NCBI RefSeq assembly: GCF_017255185.1 | Contig: NZ_JAFKCZ010000014.1 | Span: forward strand, 1 to 64,000 | Length of the DNA stretch: 64,000 nt | DNA from: Parahaliea mediterranea | Lineage (GTDB): Bacteria; Pseudomonadota; Gammaproteobacteria; Pseudomonadales; Halieaceae | Reading direction: 5' to 3' | Shown: positions 28,751 through 35,665 of the stretch, in pieces | Layout of the letters: each line of letters starts with the position of its first letter | Position numbering within the stretch: the first letter of the stretch is position 1 | The notes under the pieces: model-generated | Told to the model about the DNA's origin: nothing | Seen by the model: only the letters and a program-made list of their open reading frames with translations | The model's database searches: none | Translations under genes and position numbers: made by a program

Positions 28751-30118
28751 TTGACAATAAACTGCCTGGTTCTCGATGGCGATCGTGAGCATGCGCAGGC
28801 ACTCGCGAATTTTGCGCGTGGAATAGGGCTGGAGGTATACCGGGCGGGTAGTCTCGCAGATGCGGGGTTGTTGCTGGAAGCTAAGCCCTTTGACGTCGCG
28901 CTGCTCTCCCTCGATCTCCCCGGTGGCGAGGAGGGCCTGGCTTTATTGCAGTCACCGCACCTGTCCGCGGCGGAAGTGCTCGTGATGGGTGATACAGACG
29001 ATCCGGAGCGGGCCGATCTGGCCGTTCGTCGTGGGGCGTCCTATTTTTTCTGTAAGCCCTTTGACGAGCAATCTCTCGGCGCCATGCTGCGGGATATTCT
29101 CTCGGAATGCGAGGCGGACCAGTCCGCGGGCAAGAGCGAAGGCGCTCCCTGTGTCGTCGACCAGTTCGGCTTTCTGCGCGGGAGCTCCCGGCCCATGCGC
29201 AAGCTCTATCGTTTACTGCGTAAGGTGGCCAATACCGATGCCAGTCTGCTGGTACACGGCGAGAGTGGCACTGGCAAGGAATTGGTCGCGCGGACCGTGC
29301 ATACCCTCTCGGATCGCTCGCAAGGTCCTTTTGTCGCCTTCAATTGCGCGGCGGTGGCGGCCAATCTTATGGAGAGCGAACTGTTTGGCCACGAAAAAGG
29401 CAGTTTCAGTGGTGCCGACAAGCAACATCGGGGGTTTTTCGAGCGGGCACACGGCGGCACCCTGTTGCTGGATGAAATCACCGAAATGGATCTGGACCTG
29501 CAGGCCAAGCTGTTGCGGGTGCTGGAAACCCGGCAGGTACGCCGGGTTGGTTCCGAACGTGAAATCGCACTGGACGTGCGCGTTGTGTCGGCGACCAATC
29601 GCCCACCGGAGGGAGCGGTAGCGGATGGGAGCCTCAGAGAAGACCTGTACTATCGCCTGGCCCAGTTTCCCGTCCACTTGCCGCCCTTGCGCAGCCGCGG
29701 GGCGGATATCCAGGGCCTTGCCCAGTTTTTTCTCAATGAGCTCAATGCCCATCATGCCACTGAGCTCTTTTTTGACAGCGCGGCGCTGGAGTTGATAGCC
29801 AGCTCCAGCTGGCCCGGTAATGTGCGCCAGCTCAAGCATGCGGTAGAGCGGGCCTACATCGTGTCGGAAGCCGTTATTGACGCCAGCGCTTTTGATGACG
29901 GCTTGTCTAATGGCAACGGTCTCAGCACAAATGGTGACGTGGTGGAGATTCCTGTGGGGACTAGCCTGGCGGATTCCGAGCGGGAGATTATCCTGGCCAC
30001 CCTGGAGCAACACGGGGGTGATAAAACGGCCACAGCGGCGGCCCTGGGTATTAGCGTGAAAACGCTATACAACCGCCTGAATCAATACGCTGAACGCGAC
30101 GGTCCAGAGGGAGGGTGA
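28751..30118 (+). CDS. Sigma-54-dependent response-regulator-type activator with a degenerate receiver domain
   Basis: A 455-residue protein: receiver-like domain (1-115), AAA+ sigma-54 interaction domain (about 140-370; Walker A GESGTGKE at 170-177, Walker B LLLDE at 238-242) and a Fis-type helix-turn-helix (about 410-450). The receiver lacks the phosphoacceptor aspartate: by alignment on the LPG turn, S53 stands at that site, and the conserved T/S is G80, while K102 remains. The sigma-54 contact loop is GSFSGA rather than GAFTGA. The start is TTG, with AGGAG ten bases upstream. The adjacent minus-strand operon has a sigma-54 promoter, so it is the likely target. Confidence 0.87.
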   Translation: MTINCLVLDGDREHAQALANFARGIGLEVYRAGSLADAGLLLEAKPFDVALLSLDLPGGEEGLALLQSPHLSAAEVLVMGDTDDPERADLAVRRGASYFFCKPFDEQSLGAMLRDILSECEADQSAGKSEGAPCVVDQFGFLRGSSRPMRKLYRLLRKVANTDASLLVHGESGTGKELVARTVHTLSDRSQGPFVAFNCAAVAANLMESELFGHEKGSFSGADKQHRGFFERAHGGTLLLDEITEMDLDLQAKLLRVLETRQVRRVGSEREIALDVRVVSATNRPPEGAVADGSLREDLYYRLAQFPVHLPPLRSRGADIQGLAQFFLNELNAHHATELFFDSAALELIASSSWPGNVRQLKHAVERAYIVSEAVIDASAFDDGLSNGNGLSTNGDVVEIPVGTSLADSEREIILATLEQHGGDKTATAAALGISVKTLYNRLNQYAERDGPEGG

Positions 30119-30132
30119 GCGGCGATAAGAAG

Positions 30133-30165
30133 CCGGGTTCCCGAAAGGAGGGGGTGGGAACCCGG
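30133..30165. terminator. Hairpin between the activator gene and the facing small-gene operon
   Basis: A perfect 10-bp stem CCGGGTTCCC/GGGAACCCGG with a 13-base loop, sitting between two convergent stop codons. No clear T run follows on either strand, so it may end transcription imperfectly or with help from Rho. Confidence 0.55.
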
Positions 30166-30182
30166 AAAGATCCAATGTAGTG

Positions 30183-30413
30183 TCATTCAGCGTGTGTGGA
30201 CTTTTGGCTGACCAGCCTGAACACGTCCCGTTGCTCGTCAAACTCTACCCGGCGCCAGGGGATCGCAATCTGCTGCCAACGGGTTTCCAGTAGCAGTTCT
30301 TCCAGTGACCCCGAGGCCGCGTCCAGCGTTGCCCATCTCACCAGTCCGAGTTCCTGGCCGCGAAGGCCGAGCATTAACCTGGCGTGATCGAGACTGACAC
30401 TCACGGGATGCAT
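30183..30413 (-). CDS. Small hypothetical protein, third gene of the BON operon
   Basis: A 76-residue soluble protein, not recognised with certainty. Its beta-rich pattern (ETRWQQIAIPWRRVEFDEQRDVFRL) recalls PRC-barrel proteins, which occur in similar stress-gene clusters, but the match is weak. It follows the DUF1328 gene by 24 bases on the same strand, so it should be part of the sigma-54-controlled BON-DUF1328 transcript. No signal peptide is seen. Confidence 0.55.
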   Translation of the reverse strand: MHPVSVSLDHARLMLGLRGQELGLVRWATLDAASGSLEELLLETRWQQIAIPWRRVEFDEQRDVFRLVSQKSTHAE

Positions 30414-30437
30414 GATCGTGCCAGACGATTGCGGCTC

Positions 30438-30599
30438 CTACCGCGGCCGTCGGCCCATGATGAAAAACACCACTGCCAGGATCAGACCGATGATAAACAG
30501 GGCCCAGGCGATTTCCGCCGCGATTGACGCGACACCTGTAAGCCCCAATACACCGGCTACGATAGCCACGATCAGAAAAATCAGTGCCCAATGCAACAT
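30438..30599 (-). CDS. DUF1328 (YtjA-like) small membrane protein
   Basis: A 53-residue protein (MLHWALIFLIVAIVAG..., ending FFIMGRRPR) with two hydrophobic helices and a short basic tail, the full pattern of the DUF1328/YtjA family of small inner-membrane proteins. Their function is not settled, though they often sit with envelope-stress genes. AGGGAGG lies five bases before the ATG. The gene is second in the BON operon. It is short enough to be missed by length-filtered gene calls. Confidence 0.9.
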   Translation of the reverse strand: MLHWALIFLIVAIVAGVLGLTGVASIAAEIAWALFIIGLILAVVFFIMGRRPR

Positions 30600-30675
30600 A
30601 TTGCCTCCCTGGCGCGGAGCCGGGCCAGTGGGCCCGGGTATCGCGCTCTATTTAAGTCATTACTCGCAACTGCAC

Positions 30676-31296
30676 TCAGCTGCGAACCTCAAGTCGATTG
30701 ACTACTTCGGCCACGCCCGAGACGTTGGCCGCGATCTCACCCGCCAGTGCTTTTTTCTCGTCGCTGGCCACCTGGCCGTGGAGTGTAACCACGCTTCTCT
30801 GGGTATCGACGTTGATATCCAGGCCCTCGGTATTACTGTTGGCGAGCAGTTTCATTTTTACTTCGGCAGTAAGAGTGGCGTCTTCCACCAGGGTGCCGAA
30901 TTTCCGCTCGCCACTGTCTTGATCCGTGGCTTGGTCTCGGTTTACCTCTAGCTTATTGCGCACTTCTTCGATGCCGTCCACGTTCATGGCGATTTGCTCG
31001 GCGAGGTCGCGATCCACATCTGAGGATACGGTGCCCGACAGCACCACGGTGTGGCCATCCACTTCACTATCGATAGTGAAGTTGTTTAGGTGCCTATTGA
31101 GCAGAAACGCGGTTTCGAGCTTGCCTTCCATCCAGGCCTCGCGCACATCCTCTTCCAGGTACTCGTTGCTGTCCTCGCCCGTAGCTTTATTGGCGGCCGA
31201 CTGCCCGGATTCACCCGCCATCGCTGGCAATGACGCCAGACTCCCCGCCAGCACCAGGGAGCAAGTCAGGGGTAAAAGTTTTTTCTTACATCGCAT
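30676..31296 (-). CDS. Periplasmic protein with two BON domains (OsmY-like)
   Basis: A 206-residue exported protein. It has a signal peptide (about 1-27, ending AMAG) and two BON domains in tandem (about residues 55-120 and 135-205), each with the FTIDSEVDGHTVVLSGTVSSD / DINVDTQRSVVTLHGQVASD pattern and a conserved glycine. E. coli OsmY, with the same architecture, protects the envelope under osmotic stress. AAAGGAG precedes the ATG at 31296. It heads the minus-strand operon and has a near-consensus sigma-54 promoter about 70 bases upstream. Confidence 0.9.
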   Translation of the reverse strand: MRCKKKLLPLTCSLVLAGSLASLPAMAGESGQSAANKATGEDSNEYLEEDVREAWMEGKLETAFLLNRHLNNFTIDSEVDGHTVVLSGTVSSDVDRDLAEQIAMNVDGIEEVRNKLEVNRDQATDQDSGERKFGTLVEDATLTAEVKMKLLANSNTEGLDINVDTQRSVVTLHGQVASDEKKALAGEIAANVSGVAEVVNRLEVRS

Positions 31297-31628
31297 AGCA
31301 CACTCCTTTGGTTTGCTTTTTCTGTTTTCCGTGTGGCGCCGCGATGTCTGCGACGCCTGTCGACACAACCTGTAGCATGTACTGTGCCAGTTAGTGAAAT
31401 TGCCTGTGATAAGGCGTCGCAAAGCCGTGCCACTGATGGCCTCCACCGGCAGGCGCCCCCCCGATGCGATGGCAATATTTACCCGTCTTGGTGGCCCGGT
31501 TGTGTAAATTTGTGTGTGACGCGCCTGTAAAAACTACAAAAACATGGTGCTGCGCGAACTGGCGTTGAAAATGATGCAACGGCGAGCCTAGGATACCTCC
31601 ACCGCAGTCAAGCAGGAGGACAACTTCC
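31297..31628. other. Intergenic region between the BON operon and the MscS gene
   Basis: This 332-base gap holds no gene. It contains the sigma-54 promoter of the BON operon (31374-31389) and, further out, a TGTA-N5-TACA dyad at 31526-31538 in an AT-rich stretch that could be an activator site. No clear sigma-70 promoter for the MscS gene was found. Confidence 0.55.
31374..31389 (-). promoter_or_regulatory. Sigma-54 (-24/-12) promoter of the BON operon
   Basis: On the minus strand, TGGCACAGTACATGCT matches TGGCAC-N5-TTGCW at all but one position, with correct GG-to-GC spacing. The predicted start near 31364 gives a leader of about 68 bases. A sigma-54 activator gene lies at the other end of the operon, facing it. 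Confidence 0.75.
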
Positions 31629-33101
31629 GTGGTTCCCCCCAGATTAAGAGGTGTCGAGGATCGTGGTGGGCCGACTCTGGCCGCCGTGACCGCCTTGCTC
31701 ATCGCGCTATTGCTTCTGGCCGTTCCTTACGCGGCGGTCGGAGCACAGGAGAGCGGCTCCGCAAACGAGAGGCAAGCACCGTCCCGGGAGCAGGTAGATG
31801 ACTTAGTGCGGGTGCTGGACAACAAGGCGCAACGCGAACAATTCCTGGAACGGCTGCAGTCCCTCAGCCTGGCCGAAGACAGCCTGGATGCCAATGAGCC
31901 GGCGGTGCTCTCTGAAGCCCTGCACCTCGACCAGAAGGTCGGGCGTTGGCTGGAACGCTACATCGGTACGCTTGAGGGCTTTGGGTTGCAGCGATCGACG
32001 TTGGGCCGGGTGGCGCTGGTGGCGGCAGCGATGCTTGTTGTGAGTGGGATCGTATTACTGAACAACTGGGCAGCCAGGGTGTTTAACCGCAAGCTGGCCG
32101 GCCCGCGGGCGCGCTATCATCTCGATGCCGGACGCTTCTCCAGCCTGTTTGCGGTGCAGGTTTGGGCGGGCTTGGCGCTCGCAGCAATGGTGTTCGTTTA
32201 CACGCTCTCGCAGGTCTATTTTGATACCTTGGGACGGTGGTTGCCGGCGGATTTGTTGGTGGAGTTCGCTGAAACGGCGCTCGCGGTTTTGCTGGTGCTA
32301 CTGCTGTTTGCAACAATCTGGGAGCTATGCAACGCGATCATGGAATATCTCGGTGGACGCAAGGGGAGGGGGGGCAACGCCCGCATGCAGACCCTCTTGC
32401 CGCTGGTGCGAAATGGCCTGATGTGTGTGTTGGTCCTGTTTGCCGGGATGGTGCTGCTATCCGAGGTGGGCATTAATGTTGTGCCGCTGCTGGCCGGTGC
32501 CGGTGTGCTGGGTATTGCCATTGGTTTCGGCGCCCAGACTCTAGTCAAGGACTTCCTGACCGGGTTTACCATTATTGCCGAGGACCTGGTCCATATAGGC
32601 GACGTGGTGACAGTGGGTGGGCGCACGGGCGAGGTGATGCGCTTGACTATCCGCAAGATCGAGTTGCGCGCCCTGGACGGTACGGTGCACACGGTGCCGT
32701 TCAGCGAGATATCCGTGGTCGATAACCTGACCAAGGATTACAGTTACTACATGTTGAATGTGGGTATTGCCTACCGCGAAGATACCGACGCGGTGGTGGA
32801 CTGCCTGTTGGAGGTGGATCGGGCGCTGCGCGAGGATCGGGGGTTTAGCCACCTTATCCTCGAGCCGCTTGAGGTGTTGGGGGTGGACCGGTTTGGCGAT
32901 AGCGCGGTTGTTATCAAGGCGCGCAGCAAGACCCGGCCCCATGACAAGTGGACTGTGGGACGTGAGTTTAATCGTCGTATGAAGTACGCCTTTGACGAGC
33001 GCAACATCGAAATTCCCTTTCCCCATCAAACGCTGTACATCGGCGAGGACAAGCATGGTCGGCCGCAGGCCGCGGCGAGGGCCCTGCTCGACGGAGCATA
33101 G
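31629..33101 (+). CDS. MscS-family mechanosensitive channel
   Basis: A 490-residue membrane protein with an N-terminal signal or first helix (about 18-40) and a 70-residue periplasmic helical part. Several membrane helices follow, then the MscS pore helix and beta domain (LLAGAGVLGIAIGFGAQTLVKDFLTGFTIIAEDLVHIGDVV, about residues 275-320). The size resembles the YbiO/YnaI-like larger MscS proteins. It releases solutes during osmotic downshock. The start is GTG with AGGAGG nine bases upstream. It is divergent from the BON operon, which fits an osmotic-stress module. Confidence 0.9.
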   Translation: MVPPRLRGVEDRGGPTLAAVTALLIALLLLAVPYAAVGAQESGSANERQAPSREQVDDLVRVLDNKAQREQFLERLQSLSLAEDSLDANEPAVLSEALHLDQKVGRWLERYIGTLEGFGLQRSTLGRVALVAAAMLVVSGIVLLNNWAARVFNRKLAGPRARYHLDAGRFSSLFAVQVWAGLALAAMVFVYTLSQVYFDTLGRWLPADLLVEFAETALAVLLVLLLFATIWELCNAIMEYLGGRKGRGGNARMQTLLPLVRNGLMCVLVLFAGMVLLSEVGINVVPLLAGAGVLGIAIGFGAQTLVKDFLTGFTIIAEDLVHIGDVVTVGGRTGEVMRLTIRKIELRALDGTVHTVPFSEISVVDNLTKDYSYYMLNVGIAYREDTDAVVDCLLEVDRALREDRGFSHLILEPLEVLGVDRFGDSAVVIKARSKTRPHDKWTVGREFNRRMKYAFDERNIEIPFPHQTLYIGEDKHGRPQAAARALLDGA

Positions 33102-33236
33102 CGGTGTCCAGGCAAAGGCCGTGTCCGTGGCCACGGCAGCGACGAGGCGTGCGGTGTGGGCGGCGCGGGCTCTTACCGGCAGCGGCTCCGTGGGTTCCGC
33201 GCAGCATGGATCAAGGTGATGGCGTCAGGGATTGCG

Positions 33237-33362
33237 GGGCCCTCCCTGATCGTGGAGGATGTGTGTAGCGGGCGGCATTGCATACACTTGTGCGCAAAAT
33301 ACAGGGAGGCGCAGGGCTATTCCTGAGAGCTGTAGCGCAAGGGCTGGCTAATGCATCGCAAG
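33237..33362. repeat. Upstream repeat of the first IPTL-like gene (copy A)
   Basis: About 125 bases just before and into the start of the first paralogue recur at 35540-35665 before the second, with roughly four of five bases identical. Shared parts include GGCATTGCATACACTTG and GGGAGGCGCAG. A shorter version precedes the decayed copy at about 35085-35170. The duplicated leader may carry a shared promoter, but no standard promoter could be fixed within it. Confidence 0.7.
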
Positions 33363-35060
33363 ATACCGTCAAATGTAAACCCGTTGGGCCTGCGCCGGCC
33401 AGTGTTTTGGCTGGCGGTCGGGGCCATGGCGGTCACGCCGGCGCAGGCGGCCACCGTCTATTTCCAGGCTGTCGGCACATCAGCGCAGGCTATCCCGTTG
33501 TGGCCCTGGGTGGCGATCCTGCTGCTGTCCGCGATGCTAATCGGGTTCGGGGGGCGGGCGGCGCGATCGGCAAAGCGCCATGCCGTAGCCAGTGTGTGCG
33601 GGTTGTGCGCGCTGGCGTTCGCCGGGCTGCTGGTCGTGCAGCCGGGACGGGCGACGTCGACGCAATTGATGGTGGAGCCTGACAACGCCGCCTGTTTGGG
33701 CGGCGCCGGCCAACTGGACTTTGACCCCTACGCAGAGGGTCTCACACTGTACAACGGCTGCTCCAGCATGCCGCTGGAAGTGACCGGCCACGACCTGGAA
33801 TGCGCCGAGATCGCCCGGCGCGAGGGCGAGTTGCCGGACGGCGCCCGGTTGCGGCCCGGTGAGGCCTTGGCGGTGTCACACTGTGACGTCGATGTAAACG
33901 AACCGCCCATTTTTATCGTGGCGAGCGGGGCAATCAGCGTCGCCGAGGACGCCGGCCCGCAGTCCTTTCCCGGCCTGGTGGGCGGGGTCAGTCCCGGCCC
34001 CGCCCACGAGGCCGCGCAGACGGTCAGCCTGGCGGTGAGTAGCGACCAGCCGGCCCTGTTCAGCGCGGGCCCCGCATTGGCGCCGGACGGCGAGTTGACT
34101 TTTACCACCGCACCGGACGCCTTCGGGAGCGCCGAGTTACAGATAATCGCCACCGATAGTGACGGCGCCATACGTCGGCAGGCGGTTCAGCTGCAGGTAG
34201 CGCCAGTGAATGACCCGCCCACTTTCAGCCTGTTGTCGGCGCTAGCCGTGCACGAAGACGACGGGCAGGATACCGATGTGGCCAACTTTGCATTCTCGGA
34301 TACGCGGGTCAGCGTACCGGGCGTGGCAAGCGCAATCTCACCGGGCAATGCCTGGGAGGCGAATGCCGGTGACACCGTGCGTTTCGAGGTCAGCTACCTG
34401 TCCGGCGAGTACCAGCGCGACGGCAACCTGGCGTGTGTTCCACCCACCGCGATGCCGGCCGGGTGGTTCTTCGCCATTACCTCCGGCGGCAGTATTGCGG
34501 ATGCCGTGAAGGTGCGGGCGAACGGCGCGCTGGATATGGTTCTCGGTGCCGATAAATGGGGCGTGGTCCGACTGCAAGTGACCGCGGTTGACGGGCAAGG
34601 GTTGGCCTCGGCGCCGCAAGTACTGCAGCTGAGCATCGATCCGGTTTTTGACGCCCCGCCCGCGGGGGCGGATGGCGCCGCGATCGGTGATGAAAACTCA
34701 AGTTGTATCCCGGTGGAGTTGGCGGGCGATACATTCCAGAGTATCACCCGCCCTCATTTTCTCATCCGTGATCGCGACTTGCAGGGGGGCACCCTGATGG
34801 CCGGCGCGGCCGATGTGTCATCGGGCGGGATTGCCAGGGTGGAGACTTCGAGCCTGTGTTATATCCCACCCGCGGATGCTTACAGTAGTTACGATCCCGG
34901 CACCGGGATCCTGCTTCCCTTTGCCACCTTCAAGTACCGGATCTGGTCGGGGGAGGGGGATATGGGCACTGGTGAGAGCGAACCCCTGGGCATTTCCGGG
35001 CAGTTCCTGGAACTGTCGCCGGAGTATGAGGTATCCATCGTGGTCAGGCCGGTGTTCTAG
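33351..35060 (+). CDS. Exported protein with an IPTL-like exosortase signal near the N-terminus and cadherin-like domains (paralogue 1)
   Basis: A 569-residue protein, built in order: signal peptide (1-33, ending AQA), a 14-residue segment (34-47), an exosortase-like signal (IPLWPW at 48-53, a hydrophobic run, RAARSAKR at 69-76), a second membrane helix (about 78-97), then about 470 residues of Ig/cadherin-like beta domains (VNEPPIF, VNDPPTF). The C-terminus repeats WSGEGDMGTGESEPLG and ends in VF. IPTLxxWG signals normally sit at the C-terminus and are cut by exosortase H. I recall an NCBI family named 'midcut-by-XrtH' with such a mid-protein signal; that match is from memory. No exosortase gene is in the window. 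Confidence 0.8.
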   Translation: MHRKIPSNVNPLGLRRPVFWLAVGAMAVTPAQAATVYFQAVGTSAQAIPLWPWVAILLLSAMLIGFGGRAARSAKRHAVASVCGLCALAFAGLLVVQPGRATSTQLMVEPDNAACLGGAGQLDFDPYAEGLTLYNGCSSMPLEVTGHDLECAEIARREGELPDGARLRPGEALAVSHCDVDVNEPPIFIVASGAISVAEDAGPQSFPGLVGGVSPGPAHEAAQTVSLAVSSDQPALFSAGPALAPDGELTFTTAPDAFGSAELQIIATDSDGAIRRQAVQLQVAPVNDPPTFSLLSALAVHEDDGQDTDVANFAFSDTRVSVPGVASAISPGNAWEANAGDTVRFEVSYLSGEYQRDGNLACVPPTAMPAGWFFAITSGGSIADAVKVRANGALDMVLGADKWGVVRLQVTAVDGQGLASAPQVLQLSIDPVFDAPPAGADGAAIGDENSSCIPVELAGDTFQSITRPHFLIRDRDLQGGTLMAGAADVSSGGIARVETSSLCYIPPADAYSSYDPGTGILLPFATFKYRIWSGEGDMGTGESEPLGISGQFLELSPEYEVSIVVRPVF

Positions 35061-35084
35061 CTGCCCGGGGCGTGTTTAATGTAG

Positions 35085-35170
35085 GGAGGCTTTTGACCAT
35101 CCCTGGGGGCTGTAGCGCAAGGGGTGGCAAATGCATCGCAAGATACCGTCAAATGTAAACCCGCTGGGAC
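35085..35170. repeat. Upstream repeat of the decayed IPTL-like copy (copy B, truncated)
   Basis: Sequence shared with the leaders of both intact paralogues (TGTAGCGCAAGG, GGCAAATGCATCGCAAG) and the first codons of paralogue 1 is repeated here, followed at once by unrelated or C-terminal sequence. It marks a deleted gene copy. Confidence 0.7.
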
Positions 35171-35491
35171 AGCCCCGGCCGGCGCTTTATCATTGGCAGT
35201 TTCAGCCTGGATTCCGGGAAGTCGGGGACGCTGACACAGGGCGGGGTGGCGGTGCAGCTGGACAGGCTGTATGCATCCAGTGAGTTTGGCTTTACGCCGG
35301 CTATCGATCAGTACAGCGACCCTGATTTTACTCACGGCGTTTTCGAGAGCTTCGCGACCTTCACCTACCAGATCTGGTCGGGGGAGGGCGACGCGGACAC
35401 CGGCGAAAGCGAGCCCCTGGGTGCGTCGGGCCAGTTTCTTGAGCTGTCGCCGGTGTATACAGGCAATATCGTGGTGAACCCCGTGTTCTAG
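35131..35491 (+). pseudogene. Decayed third copy of the IPTL-like gene
   Basis: An ATG at 35131 starts the same 13 codons as paralogue 1 (MHRKIPSNVNPLG). After that the homology breaks; the frame runs on for about 37 codons to a TGA near 35281. From about 35200, in another frame, a C-terminal remnant begins (GSFSLDSGKSG...) and shows the family's end: FATFTYQIWSGEGDADTGESEPLG, then GQFLELSP and a final NPVF. The central 480 codons are gone. It looks like an internal deletion between tandem copies with a frameshift at the joint. An 81-residue open frame from 35246 could still be translated but lacks a signal peptide. Confidence 0.75.
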
Positions 35492-35539
35492 CCAGGCCCT
35501 GACATCGGGCCGCGATGCCGGGACTGGATGGAGGGCGCG

Positions 35540-35665
35540 CGGTCCCTCCCTGAACAGGGAGATGTGTATCCCGTGCGGCATTGCATACACTTGCGCTCAA
35601 AATACGGGGAGGCGCAGTGCCATCCCCGAGAGCGGTAGCGCAAGGGGTGGCAAATGTATCGCAAG
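35540..35665. repeat. Upstream repeat of the second IPTL-like gene (copy C)
   Basis: The counterpart of 33237-33362, with the same order of short conserved blocks before the second intact paralogue and AAGGGG six bases before its ATG. Confidence 0.7.

Noticed and set aside
33220-33240. TGGCGTCAGGGATTGCGG before the first IPTL-like gene as a sigma-54 promoter
   Set aside because: The spacing between GG and GC is one base too long, and the element is not kept before the second paralogue.
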